From Planctomycetota bacterium (GTDB lineage: Bacteria; Planctomycetota; UBA1135; GCA-002686595), in NCBI GenBank assembly GCA_026692665.1, contig JAPLOF010000048.1, positions 124,001 to 188,000 of the forward strand: a DNA stretch of 64,000 bases, in the 5' to 3' direction. The translations under genes were made by a program, and so were the position numbers. Positions 43,698-53,284 of this stretch are shown here, one piece after another. Below the pieces are notes generated by a model. That model saw nothing but the letters and a program-made list of their open reading frames with translations, was not told the DNA's origin and did not search any database. The first letter of the stretch is position 1. Each line of letters opens with the position of its first letter.

Positions 43698-46600
43698 TTG
43701 AACCACCTCTCGATCGCCGGACTCGCGCTGGCGCTGCTCTCGTTCACGATCGCAGCCGAGGAACCGAAGGCGGACGACCCGGCCGTCCTGTTCGAGACCC
43801 GGGTGCGCCCGATCCTCGTCAACCGCTGCGAGGAATGTCACGCCGAGACCGCCGATGGGGATCTCCGCGTCGATTCGCGCGAAGCCCTGCTGAAGGGCGG
43901 CGAGTCCGGCCCCGCGATCGTCGTCGGCGATCCCGAAGCGAGCCTCCTGATCCAGGCCGTCCGCCAGACGCACGCCAAGCTGAAGATGCCCAAGCGGCGC
44001 GCGAAGCTCTCCGACGCCGAGATCGCGACGCTGGAACAGTGGGTGGAGCAGGGCGCGTTCTGGCCCGAGGCCAAGCCGGCCGGCGCGGCGGGCAGCCGCC
44101 CGATCGGGCCCGAGCAACGCGCCTTCTGGTCGTTCCAGCCGCTGGCCCAACCCGCCGTCCCGGCGACGAAGGACGGCGCGTGGGCTCGGAGCGACATCGA
44201 CCGCTTCGTCTTGGCGCGCATGGAGGCGGACGGGTTGGCGCCCGTGGCCGCCGCCGACCGGCCGACGCTGATCCGACGGGCGACCCTGGACCTGACCGGC
44301 CTGCCCCCGACTCCGGAAGAGGTCGCCGCGTTCGCCGCCGACACGGATGCCGAGGCCTTCGCCAAGGTCGTCGACCGACTGCTGGCCTCGCCGCGTTACG
44401 GCGAGGCCTGGGGGCGCTGGTGGCTCGACGTGGCGCGCTACGGGGAGGACGATCCGAGGAGCCTCGACCCGCAGGGCCGCGGCCTGAATCCCTACCCGAA
44501 CGCGTATCTGTACCGCGACTGGGTCGTGCAGGCCTTGAACGACGACATGCCGTACGACCGGTTCGTCGAGGCGCAGCTGGCCGCCGACCTGATGGACGAG
44601 CGCGAGCGCGCCGGGTTGCTGCCCGCGCTCGGATTCCTCGGGCTCGGACCGTGGCTCTACGACAACGGGTCCGTGGAAGTGACGCGCGCCGACGAACGTC
44701 ACGACCGTGTCGACGCCGTGTCGCGCGGCTTCCTGGGCCTGACGATCGCCTGCGCGCGCTGTCACGACCACAAGTACGACCCGATCCCGACCGAGGACTA
44801 CTACTCGGTCGCGAGCGTGTTCAAGAACACGGTCTACAAGGAGTACCCGGCGGTCCCGCAGTCGGTCGTCGACGAGTACCAGAAGGCCTTCGATCGGATC
44901 GAGGCCACGGAGAAAGTGCTCTCGAAGTCCCGCAAGGCCGGGCGCGAGCAGCTGGCGCAGACCCTGGCCTTCGAGACCGCCCGCTACCTGCGCGCGGCCT
45001 GGCAGGTGAGCGGCGAGCCGAAGAAGAAGAAGGCCCGCGTGGCCGAGCAGGAGAAGCTCGATCCGGAGCTCTTCGACCGGTGGCTGGAATTCCTGGCGAA
45101 GCCCAAGCGCCACTACCACCAGCTGGACGCATGGTCGGAGATGATCGCGCAGGGCGGCACGCGCGAGCAGGCCGACAAGCTGGCCGGCGAGTTCCAGAAG
45201 GTCCTGCTCGACGTGATGTTCGAGCACAACGAGCTCGAGGCGGAGAACGACATCATCCGCGCCAAGGCGCTCCCGACGACGAAGCCCAAGAAGCGCGCGA
45301 ACCTGCCCCACGAGTTCGTGACCAACGACGACTTCTGCCCGGGCTGCGGCCTGGAGCTGAAGAGCCTTGCCGGCGAGAAGGCCAGCCTGTGGACCGACGT
45401 CTTCGAGCGCGATCTCGACACCGAGCTCGACCTCGCGCAAGACATGGAAGACTCGGGGAAACCAGGGGTCCTGGCCTTCCAGGGCAACGACCTCGACCGG
45501 CAACTGGGCGACAGGCAACGCCTCCAGCTCGAGGTCCTGCGCGCGGACCTCGAGCGACAGCGCAAGGAGCTCCCGCCGAAGTACGCCTACGTGCACGGGG
45601 TCGCCGACGTGACGACGCCCGAGCCGATCCAGGTCCACTTGCGCGGCAGCCCCTTCCGACTGGGCGCCCCGGTCCCCGCACGTTTCCCGGCCGTCCTCGA
45701 CAGCGAGGATCGCAAGCCGTTCACGCACGGCAGCGGCCGGCGTGACCTCGCCGCGGCGATCGTGGCCCACCCGATCACGATGCGCGTGATCGCGAACCGC
45801 ATCTGGAAAGGTCACTTCGGCACGGGCATCGTCGACACACCCAGCGACTTCGGCGTGAGCGGCGAGCGGCCGCAGGATCCGGCGCTGCTCGAGCACCTCG
45901 CCGGCCTGTTCGTCGAGGGCGGCCTGTCGCTCAAGAAGTTCCACCGCGCGATCCTCCTGAGCTCCGTCTACCAGCTGTCCGGCGCGGATTCCGAGCGGAA
46001 CAGGGCCGTGGACCCCGCGAACCGGCACTACTGGCGCGCGACCACTCGACGATTGACCGCGGAACAGTTGCGGGACAGCGCGCTCTTCGTGTCCGGCGCG
46101 CTCGACCTGCGCATGGGCGGCCCCTCGGAGAAGCTCACCCCCTACAAGACTCGGCGCACGATCTACGGCCACATCAGCCGGTACCGGCTCGACGACTTCC
46201 TGGCGCTCTTCGACTTCCCGGCGCCCAACGCGACGAGCGAACGACGCTTCACCACGAGCGTCCCGTTGCAACGGCTTTTCCTGATGAACAGCGACTTCAT
46301 GCAGCAGCAGGCCGAGCTTCTCGCGAAGCGCGTCGAGGGAGAGGCCGGCGACGCGGCGCGGATCCAGAAGCTCTACGGGCTGCTCTTCGCGCGCGCCGCC
46401 ACGGGCGAGGAGGTGGCCGCGGGTCTCGCGTATCTGGCCGCCGAGCCGATGAAGCAGTACGAGGAGCGCAAGGCGCTGCGCGCGAAGGAGGAGGCCGAGG
46501 CGGCCGCCGACCCGGCCAAGGCGGCGGCCATGGCCGCGGTGAAGACGGCGAAGGACGCGGCGAAAGCGCCGGATTCCGATGCCGAAGGCGAGGCCGGTGA

Positions 46601-46745
46601 CCCGCCGTCGTCCGAACCGGGCATGATGGCTGGAGTGAAGGGCGGCGAGCCGAAGAAGAAGGACCAGGCGCCGCTGCCGGCCACCGTGCTCGGCCGTTAC
46701 GCCAAGGTCCTCATGTCCTCGCACGAGTTCCTGTACATCCGCTGA
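43698..46745 (+). CDS. Planctomycete cytochrome c PSCyt1/DUF1549/DUF1553 protein
   Basis: 1015 residues from a TTG at 43698, the only start that keeps the signal peptide (about residues 1-20) intact. PSCyt1 heme motif Cys44-EE-Cys47-His48 is followed by LKMPKRRAKLSDAEIATLEQW. DUF1549 (about 150-355) starts RRATLDLTGLPPTPEEV and ends with a second CxxCH (Cys352-AR-Cys355-His356). DUF1553 (about 680-900) has PITMRVIANRIWKGHFGTGIV. An insert carries FCPGCG, a CxxC pair of unknown role. A charged Ala/Lys/Glu segment lies near residues 920-990. Encoded 14 bases before the DUF1501 gene; the two are a classic planctomycete pair of unknown function. Confidence 0.93.
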   Translation: MNHLSIAGLALALLSFTIAAEEPKADDPAVLFETRVRPILVNRCEECHAETADGDLRVDSREALLKGGESGPAIVVGDPEASLLIQAVRQTHAKLKMPKRRAKLSDAEIATLEQWVEQGAFWPEAKPAGAAGSRPIGPEQRAFWSFQPLAQPAVPATKDGAWARSDIDRFVLARMEADGLAPVAAADRPTLIRRATLDLTGLPPTPEEVAAFAADTDAEAFAKVVDRLLASPRYGEAWGRWWLDVARYGEDDPRSLDPQGRGLNPYPNAYLYRDWVVQALNDDMPYDRFVEAQLAADLMDERERAGLLPALGFLGLGPWLYDNGSVEVTRADERHDRVDAVSRGFLGLTIACARCHDHKYDPIPTEDYYSVASVFKNTVYKEYPAVPQSVVDEYQKAFDRIEATEKVLSKSRKAGREQLAQTLAFETARYLRAAWQVSGEPKKKKARVAEQEKLDPELFDRWLEFLAKPKRHYHQLDAWSEMIAQGGTREQADKLAGEFQKVLLDVMFEHNELEAENDIIRAKALPTTKPKKRANLPHEFVTNDDFCPGCGLELKSLAGEKASLWTDVFERDLDTELDLAQDMEDSGKPGVLAFQGNDLDRQLGDRQRLQLEVLRADLERQRKELPPKYAYVHGVADVTTPEPIQVHLRGSPFRLGAPVPARFPAVLDSEDRKPFTHGSGRRDLAAAIVAHPITMRVIANRIWKGHFGTGIVDTPSDFGVSGERPQDPALLEHLAGLFVEGGLSLKKFHRAILLSSVYQLSGADSERNRAVDPANRHYWRATTRRLTAEQLRDSALFVSGALDLRMGGPSEKLTPYKTRRTIYGHISRYRLDDFLALFDFPAPNATSERRFTTSVPLQRLFLMNSDFMQQQAELLAKRVEGEAGDAARIQKLYGLLFARAATGEEVAAGLAYLAAEPMKQYEERKALRAKEEAEAAADPAKAAAMAAVKTAKDAAKAPDSDAEGEAGDPPSSEPGMMAGVKGGEPKKKDQAPLPATVLGRYAKVLMSSHEFLYIR

Positions 46746-46759
46746 GCCCGACCCGATCC

Positions 46760-48226
46760 ATGTCCCACCCGAGCCATCGACGAGGACCGCTGACACGCCG
46801 CGATGCGCTGGCGCGCATGGGCTCCGGCTTCGGGATGCTCGCCTTCGCGGCCATGCTGAACGAGTCGGTCGCGCGCGCGGCGACGCGCCTCGGCGACGGA
46901 TCCGACGCGCGACCGTTCGATCACCCGCCGAAGGCGAACGCGGTGATCTTCCTGATGATGAACGGCGGCTTGTCGCAGGTCGACAGCTTCGACCCGAAGC
47001 CGATGCTCGACAAGTACCACGGCCAGCCGCTGCCGGGCGGACAGATCGCCACCGAGCGCAAGACCGGGGCCCTGATGCGCTCGCCCTTCGCCTTCCAGAA
47101 GTACGGCCAGTGCGGCCGGGAGATCAGCGAGATCTTCCCGCACGTCGGCTCGTGCGCCGACGACATCGCGTTCGTGCACTCGATGCACACGGACATCCCG
47201 AACCACGAACCGTCGCTCCTGATGCTCAACACGGGCCACACCCAGGCCGGACGGCCGTCCATGGGATCGTGGCTCTCTTACGGACTCGGCTCGGCCAACA
47301 AGAATCTGCCGAGCTTCGTCGTGCTGTGCCCCGACATGCCGACGACCGTGGGCCCGGGGCTGTGGAACAGCGCCTTCTTGCCCGCGGTCCACCAGGGGAC
47401 GTTCATCTCCGACCGCGTCGAGCGGCAGACTCCCGAGGAGCTCGTCGGCAAGGAATTCGACCCGCAGAAGCTCGTCCGCTACCTGCGCAACGACAAGTTC
47501 TCGTTGACCGAACAGCGCCGCGAGCTCGACCTCCTGCTCGAGCTCGAGCGCGTCCGGCGCGAGCGCGAACACCTTCACGATCCGCAACTCGAGGCGGCGA
47601 TCGAGTCGATGGAGATCGCCTACCGCATGCAGACCGAAGCCCAGGACGTCTTCGACGTGCGCAAGGAGAGCAAGGCCACGCTCGATCTCTACGGACGTGG
47701 CAGCACCGCGCGCGGCTGCCTGATGGCCGTGCGCCTCGTCGAGCGTGGCGTGCGCATGGTGCAGGTCTACTACGCCAACCACGACCCGTGGGACCACCAC
47801 GGCGACATCCTCATGCACCGCGACACGGCGCGCGACTCCGATCAGGCGTATGCGGCCGTGATCAAGGACCTGAAGTCGCGCGGACTCTTCGAGAAGACGC
47901 TCGTCGTGTGCGGTTCGGAGTTCGGCCGCACGCCGGTCGTCGAGACGGGCAACGGCGGCGGTTCCGCGCGCAACGGCCGCGATCACAACCCGTTCGGGTT
48001 CACCCTGTGGCTCGCCGGCGGCGGCATCCGGGGCGGCATCGCGCACGGCACCACGGACGACTTCGGGTTCAAGGCGCAGGAGAAGCCGGTGCACGTGAAC
48101 GACCTGCACGCGACGATCCTCCACCTCCTCGGGATCGACCACACGAAGCTCACGTACCACTACTCGGGCCGCGACTTCCGGCTCACCGACGTGGCCGGGG
48201 TCGTCCAGCACGATTGGATCGCCTAG
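46760..48226 (+). CDS. Tat-exported DUF1501 (sulfatase-like) protein
   Basis: 488 residues from an ATG at 46760. A Tat-like signal (LTRRDALARMGSGF then hydrophobic residues to about 40) is followed by a DUF1501 domain of the alkaline phosphatase superfamily: FLMMNGGLSQVDSFDPKP, HVGSCADDIAFVHS, NHDPWDHHGDI, SEFGRTP and NGRDHNPFGFTLWLAGGG. It is cotranscribed with the PSCyt1/DUF1553 gene. The partners are thought to act together in the periplasm, possibly on sulfated or carboxylated polymers; this is inference. Confidence 0.93.
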   Translation: MSHPSHRRGPLTRRDALARMGSGFGMLAFAAMLNESVARAATRLGDGSDARPFDHPPKANAVIFLMMNGGLSQVDSFDPKPMLDKYHGQPLPGGQIATERKTGALMRSPFAFQKYGQCGREISEIFPHVGSCADDIAFVHSMHTDIPNHEPSLLMLNTGHTQAGRPSMGSWLSYGLGSANKNLPSFVVLCPDMPTTVGPGLWNSAFLPAVHQGTFISDRVERQTPEELVGKEFDPQKLVRYLRNDKFSLTEQRRELDLLLELERVRREREHLHDPQLEAAIESMEIAYRMQTEAQDVFDVRKESKATLDLYGRGSTARGCLMAVRLVERGVRMVQVYYANHDPWDHHGDILMHRDTARDSDQAYAAVIKDLKSRGLFEKTLVVCGSEFGRTPVVETGNGGGSARNGRDHNPFGFTLWLAGGGIRGGIAHGTTDDFGFKAQEKPVHVNDLHATILHLLGIDHTKLTYHYSGRDFRLTDVAGVVQHDWIA

Positions 48227-48493
48227 CGGCTCGCCCGGGACCGCCTCGCCGCGAACCCCGATCCCGCGCGGAGCGACGTCGTCGTGCTCCGCCCCGATTG
48301 TGGGCGGCAGGCCGGCATCCGGCGCCCGATGCTCGCCGGCGCCTCGCGGCCCATTCGGGCCGAGGAATCCGGAAGTGCTCGTCGTTGCGGCGGGCAGCAG
48401 GGAGGCGCCCGCACGGTCTCGGCGCCGGCCTCGTGGGTCGCGTCGCGGGCGCGGACCTGCGCGGAAAGCCGTGGCCCGCGCACGAGCCATGGC

Positions 48494-48499
48494 TATCCT
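48494..48499 (+). promoter_or_regulatory. -10 box (TATCCT), near-leaderless type
   Basis: TATCCT ends eight bases before the GTG at 48508, at the end of a 281-base gap in which I see no other feature. Confidence 0.45.
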
Positions 48500-48507
48500 C
48501 GCGCGCC

Positions 48508-51500
48508 GTGTCGACCCAATCCCCCACCGATCCCGCGCCGGAGGATCCCATCGAGGGGCCGGGCCCGGGTGAGGAGCCGCGGCGCTTCGGCAACTACCTG
48601 CTCCTGAAGGAACTCGGGCGCGGGGCCCAGGGCGTCGTCTACCTGGCCGAGAACATCGCGCTGCGCCGCAAGGTCGCGCTCAAGATGCTGACCGGCGCCG
48701 GCGCCCAGTCGCAGGTGGTGCGCGACCGGTTCCGTCGCGAGGCCGAGCTGACCTCCAAGTTCGAGCACCCCGGAATCTGCGGCGTGCACGACTTCGGCGA
48801 GGTCGACGGCCTGCCCTACATCGCCATGCAGTACGTGCGCGGCACGACGCTGGCCGAGATCGTGGAGAAGGCCCGCCGCGGCGGCGAGGGCGGCCCGGAA
48901 TCCGGCGCGAAGGGCAGCGAGACGATCACGATCGGCGGTGGCGGCGGCAGCAAGGGTGGCCTGGAGGACGTGCTGCGCCTCGTGGAGCGCGCCGCGCGCG
49001 CGATGCACGTCGCCCACGAAGCAGGCCTGGTGCACCGCGACATCAAGCCGGCGAACATCATGGTCACCCCCGAGGGGCATCCGGTGCTCCTCGACTTCGG
49101 CCTCGCGCGCGATCTCGAGAGCGAAGGCGCGGGGCTGACGCAGTCGGGCCAGATCCTGGGCACGCCGGCGTACCTCGCGCCGGAGCAGATCGTGGCGTTG
49201 CGCGGCAAGGTCGACCGCCGCACGGACGTGTACGCGCTCGGCGTGACGCTGTTCGAGTGCCTGACCCAGCACCGCCCGTTCGAGGCCGGGTCGTGGGACC
49301 AGCTCTTCCACGAGATCCTGAACGGTGCGCCGCGCAATCCGCGCAAGTGGAATCCGCGCATCCCCCTGGACCTGTGCACGGTCGTCGAGGTCGCGATGGA
49401 CCGCGATCCGACGCGGCGCTATCCGACGGCCGAGGCGCTGGCCGAGGACCTGCGCCGCGTGCGCTCGTTCGAGCCGATCCAGGCCAAGGCGGCCGGACCG
49501 GTGACGCGCCTGCGCAAGTGGTCGCGCCGCAACCCGGGACAGGCGGTGGGCGCCGCGGCCGTGGTGGTCTTCGTGTCGATCACGCTGGGCGTCGTCACCG
49601 TCCGGTTCATCCAACGCGGACAGGAGCTGCGCCAGAACCTGCGGACCGCCAGCGAGCGGCTCGTCGCGGCCGACTACGTCGGCGCCGCGGTGGCGGTGGC
49701 GAAGGCCCAGGAGCTCGATCCGGATTCCGCCGAGGTGATCGATCTGAGGTCCCGCGTCGAACGGGGCCAGGCGGAAGCGGAGCGCGAGGCGGAGCGCAAG
49801 CGGGCCCTCGCCGGCGCCCAGGAAGCGCGCGAGGAGGCCGCGCGACTCGGTGCGAGCTACGAACAGACGCGCCAGCGGATCGACGAACTGGGCGCGCTCC
49901 TGCTGAAGAACCAGTCCGCGGTCTACGGCCGCTACGCCGACGATGCCACGCGCGTCGAGAACGCGCGCCGCGAGCGCGAGCTCTACGCGGAGCGGCTCGC
50001 GGCCGAGCGGATGCTGCTCTCGCGCTCGGAGGCGCTCGAGCGCGCCGCGCGCCTCGAGGATCCGTGGGGCGGCGCCAGCGGCGCCACGCAGAGCGCACTG
50101 GCCGGCTTCTACATGGAGCGTTGGCGCGAGGCGCTCCAGGCGCGCGACACCGTCCGGGCCGAAGCGATGCGCACGGCGGCCGAGCTGCACGACAAGGCCG
50201 GCGAGCACCGCGACGAGCTGCTCGGGCGCGGCACGCTGACGCTCGCCGTCGCGCCGGCGCAGGCGGAGTCGTTCCTCTTCCGCTACGAGGACTACGAATC
50301 GCTGCGTCCTGGCGCGGTCATCCCGCGCCTCGTGCCCGTGCCGACCACGGGCGTGGGGCGAGTGCGCGAAGGCGCGTGGGACGCGGACTTCCACCCCGGC
50401 GATCCGTGCCTCGTGGTGCGCGCGGTCGAGCCCGGTTCGATCGCCGCGAAGAGCGGGCTCATTCCGGGCGACCTCGTGGTGCGCTTCGCCGGCGGGCCGG
50501 CCATCGGAGCGGTGTACGTGCGCGACGTCGCGCCGGGGAGCTGCCTCGCGAGCGCCGGAATCTCCCCCTTGGCGCGCATCGCCGACGTCGACGGCTCCGG
50601 AATCGGCAGCCTGTTCGACTGGGTGACGCGCACGGCGGCGAAGGAGGGCAAGGAGGGCGTCGCCCCCGTGATCCGCGTCGAGGGCCGCGACGCCCCTCTC
50701 GCCTGCGATCCGCGCGAAATCCCGGTGGCGAGTGCGCTGGATCTCGTCCACCGCGGAGCGCCGGTGGCCGTCCGACTCGAGTGCCTGCGCGGTGGCGAGC
50801 CGCGGACCATCGAGCTCGCGCCAGGCGCGCGCGCGGGGCTCACGTGCGAGACGACCGCGTACCCGCTGATCCTCGCCGCCCCGAACCGGGTCGCCGCCGG
50901 TGAGCCGCGCACGATGGATCCGGGCTCGTACCTCCTGCTCGTGCGGAGCCCCGGGTTCGAGGACCAGCGCTTCCACTTCGTCGTGGAACGAGGCCGGCCC
51001 GCGAACGTCCGTGTCGATCTGCTGCCGGGAGGCGACGTGCCCGAGGGCTTCGTCCACGTCCCGCCCGGGCCCTTCGTCGAAGGCGGCGATCCGGCGGCGT
51101 TCCGGCCGCGCGAGGCGCGCACGCTGGAACTCCCGGGCTTCTTCCTGGCCCGCAAGGAGCTCACGAACCGGGAGTGGTACGAGTTCGTCAACGACCCGGC
51201 GACGCTGGCGAAGATCGCGGCGGCGAAACCGGGCGAGCACCTGTACCTGCCCCAGGACGACCGCGTGATGGCCAAGAAGGACGCCGCGGGCGAGAGCTAC
51301 GTCTGGGACGTCTACACGGCGACGGCCGCCGACTCGCCGGTCCTGGGCTTGAGCTGGAGCGACGTCACCGACTACCTGGCGTGGCGCAACGCCCGCGCCG
51401 AGGCGCGCGGGGAACCGTGGCGCTATGACCTCCCCTCGGAGCGCGAGTGGGAGAAAGCCGCGCGCGGCGTCGACGCGCGCACGTTCCCGTGGGGCAACCG

Positions 51501-51795
51501 CTTCGATCCCTCGCTCGCCGTGTGCCTCGTGCGCAAGGACGGCTTCCTCCTCGACGCGCCCGGCGGTTTCGAGCCGCGCGACGAGTCACCCTTCGGCGTG
51601 CTCGACATGGCCGGCTCCCGCGAGGAGTGGACGCGCGACGTGGTCGAGGGCGCCGAGGCGCCGCGTGCGTACAAGCGCGGTGGTCACTGGGGCTCGTCCG
51701 TCGAGTCCCTCTTCCACAGCGCGAGCCGCGGCGAAGCGAGCCGCGACCGCTTCGCGAGCAGCCAGGGCGTGCGCCTCGTGGCGCGCCGCCCCTGA
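48508..51795 (+). CDS. Ser/Thr protein kinase with PDZ-like and FGE-sulfatase (SUMF1) domains
   Basis: 1095 residues from a GTG at 48508, supported by the -10 box and by the kinase fold beginning near residue 28. Kinase motifs are the Gly loop LGRGAQGVVYLAE (36-48), Lys59, HRDIKPAN (176-183, Asp178) and DFG (196-198); a Gly/Ser-rich insert lies near 140-150. A membrane segment is at about 346-367, a coiled coil at about 400-500, a PDZ-like region at about 625-695, and an FGE/SUMF1 domain at about 847-1095 (ELTNREWYEFVND, WGNRFDPS). The FGE part lacks the catalytic Cys pair, so it is probably a binding domain. A Hanks-type envelope signalling kinase. Confidence 0.93.
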   Translation: MSTQSPTDPAPEDPIEGPGPGEEPRRFGNYLLLKELGRGAQGVVYLAENIALRRKVALKMLTGAGAQSQVVRDRFRREAELTSKFEHPGICGVHDFGEVDGLPYIAMQYVRGTTLAEIVEKARRGGEGGPESGAKGSETITIGGGGGSKGGLEDVLRLVERAARAMHVAHEAGLVHRDIKPANIMVTPEGHPVLLDFGLARDLESEGAGLTQSGQILGTPAYLAPEQIVALRGKVDRRTDVYALGVTLFECLTQHRPFEAGSWDQLFHEILNGAPRNPRKWNPRIPLDLCTVVEVAMDRDPTRRYPTAEALAEDLRRVRSFEPIQAKAAGPVTRLRKWSRRNPGQAVGAAAVVVFVSITLGVVTVRFIQRGQELRQNLRTASERLVAADYVGAAVAVAKAQELDPDSAEVIDLRSRVERGQAEAEREAERKRALAGAQEAREEAARLGASYEQTRQRIDELGALLLKNQSAVYGRYADDATRVENARRERELYAERLAAERMLLSRSEALERAARLEDPWGGASGATQSALAGFYMERWREALQARDTVRAEAMRTAAELHDKAGEHRDELLGRGTLTLAVAPAQAESFLFRYEDYESLRPGAVIPRLVPVPTTGVGRVREGAWDADFHPGDPCLVVRAVEPGSIAAKSGLIPGDLVVRFAGGPAIGAVYVRDVAPGSCLASAGISPLARIADVDGSGIGSLFDWVTRTAAKEGKEGVAPVIRVEGRDAPLACDPREIPVASALDLVHRGAPVAVRLECLRGGEPRTIELAPGARAGLTCETTAYPLILAAPNRVAAGEPRTMDPGSYLLLVRSPGFEDQRFHFVVERGRPANVRVDLLPGGDVPEGFVHVPPGPFVEGGDPAAFRPREARTLELPGFFLARKELTNREWYEFVNDPATLAKIAAAKPGEHLYLPQDDRVMAKKDAAGESYVWDVYTATAADSPVLGLSWSDVTDYLAWRNARAEARGEPWRYDLPSEREWEKAARGVDARTFPWGNRFDPSLAVCLVRKDGFLLDAPGGFEPRDESPFGVLDMAGSREEWTRDVVEGAEAPRAYKRGGHWGSSVESLFHSASRGEASRDRFASSQGVRLVARRP

Positions 51796-51832
51796 AGCAC
51801 TCGCGAGCGGGCGACGGACGGCTGGCTCGACC

Positions 51833-53284
51833 TCAGTACGGCGAGGCGAAGAGGCCCGGTTCGTTGCTGCGCGTGTAGACGACCTGAGGCGCGGAGGGAT
51901 CGCCCGTGTTGTTGATCGATCCGAACTCGTTCGTGCACATCTGCATCATGTGCCGCAGGTCCTGGTAGGGATCGTTCGGACCGGTTAGGCCGGCGCCCGT
52001 CTGGGACAGGAGCCCGATCGCCCCCGTGAGCATGTCGTCGAGCGAAACGAGGACGCCGTCCTGGAACCGGTCGACGTAGATGTCTCCCTGCAGGAGGCCG
52101 CAACGGATGTTCAGCAGGGTGGCCGCGACCTGGCGCGAGAGCAGGAACCCGGCGTGGTCGTGCGGGTTCTTGTTGACGTAGCTCTTCCAGTTGGCATACG
52201 CGCCGCAGAAGGACTGGGGCGGCAGGTTGAGGGTGAAGATCGACGCCGACGGGTTGTCGTTCGACACCGGGTTGCGCAGGTTGACCGGTTGGCCGTTGCG
52301 CACGTTGAGAGCCGAGCGCCACTGGGGATCGCACGCACGCAGGATCGACACACCGCACGCCGTGCCCGTGTCGTTGCAGTTGCAGTTCCTGTCCCCCCAG
52401 AAATCCACCGAGCGCCCAACCCCGACGGCGACCTCGTAGCGGACGTTGCCGAAGTCCGGCCCGGCGGCGTACTCGCCCGTGGCCAAGACGGAACCCACGA
52501 GCGGAGTCGTCGCCAGCCACGTCGCGCCGGACGTGGCGTCGTTGATGAAGCCGTTCGGCGAGATCTCGCGCACTTGCCAGGCACCGCCGTCCCGGTTGCG
52601 GATGAACGTGTAGCGGCCATCCTGGTCGGTGAAGGTCGTGCCGTCGACCACGCCGTCGCGCAGGATCTCGACTCGCCATCCGCCGATGGGAACCTCCAAC
52701 GGCTGGCCGGCCGGGTTCCAGACCCCATCGTCCTGGTAGTCGTAGAACTTGTAGCCGCTCAGGATCGTCTGCGGGCCGGCGACGTTGACGCGGAAGTTGT
52801 CGCTCTTGCTGCGCGCCGGGTTGAAGCCGAAGAGGCCCGAGCCCTGCGGGTCGTAGTCCGCGATGCGCGTCAGCCAGACCTTGTACTCGCGGCTCGGGTA
52901 GGGCGTCGCGAGGAAGGGCGCCAGGCGCACGTTGAGCGCGCCGCACGGGCCGACCGGGGACGCCGCGCGCGTCGTGCCGAGGTACTGCGCGACGACGCCA
53001 CCCGCGACGCGCACGCTGCGCTCCTGGATCGGATCCGGAGTCAGCAGCAGGGTCCCGGCCGGATCCGTGATCTGGAAGCAGTAGTCGCCGTCCGCGAGCC
53101 CGGGGGCCAGGCACGAAAAACCCGGTCCGCCCGACAGGTAGGCGCCATCCTTGCGCGGGAAGGAATTGCCCTGGACGTGCTGCCCGAAGCGGTTCAGGAC
53201 GAAGGCCTGGCCGCCGGTCTGCGCAGGCAGGCTGGAAGCGCACAGGACCAGGGCGAGCAGGCGGAGCAGGGGACGGGCGATCAT
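51833..53284 (-). CDS. Secreted SdrD_B-like protein (tandem paralogue 1)
   Basis: 483 residues from an ATG at 53284, with GAGGAG about nine bases upstream. A Sec signal peptide ends near LPAQ (about residue 22). An N-terminal domain of about 150 residues (RFGQHVQGNSFPRKDGAYL, PDPIQERSVRV) precedes an SdrD_B/Cna-like prealbumin fold (KFYDYQDDGVWNP, WRVEILRDG, TFTDQDGRYTFIRN) at about 180-265. The C-terminal region of about 120 residues is conserved with the next gene (DHAGFLLSRQVA, GDIYVDRFQDGVL, CTNEFGSINNTGDPS). Extracellular; function unknown. It shows strong similarity to the gene at 53521. Confidence 0.85.
   Translation of the reverse strand: MIARPLLRLLALVLCASSLPAQTGGQAFVLNRFGQHVQGNSFPRKDGAYLSGGPGFSCLAPGLADGDYCFQITDPAGTLLLTPDPIQERSVRVAGGVVAQYLGTTRAASPVGPCGALNVRLAPFLATPYPSREYKVWLTRIADYDPQGSGLFGFNPARSKSDNFRVNVAGPQTILSGYKFYDYQDDGVWNPAGQPLEVPIGGWRVEILRDGVVDGTTFTDQDGRYTFIRNRDGGAWQVREISPNGFINDATSGATWLATTPLVGSVLATGEYAAGPDFGNVRYEVAVGVGRSVDFWGDRNCNCNDTGTACGVSILRACDPQWRSALNVRNGQPVNLRNPVSNDNPSASIFTLNLPPQSFCGAYANWKSYVNKNPHDHAGFLLSRQVAATLLNIRCGLLQGDIYVDRFQDGVLVSLDDMLTGAIGLLSQTGAGLTGPNDPYQDLRHMMQMCTNEFGSINNTGDPSAPQVVYTRSNEPGLFASPY

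Noticed and set aside
43614-46796. A minus-strand frame opposite the PSCyt1/DUF1553 gene that runs into the Vgb-like gene
   Set aside because: The real gene starts at the ATG at 43613 with a signal peptide; the upstream extension is low-complexity and antisense to a well-supported gene.
48227-48507. Possible small gene in the gap before the kinase
   Set aside because: Short open frames exist but lack start signals and any recognisable protein features.
48493-51240. A 915-codon minus-strand frame opposite the kinase gene
   Set aside because: It lacks domain motifs, and the plus strand encodes unambiguous kinase and FGE domains.
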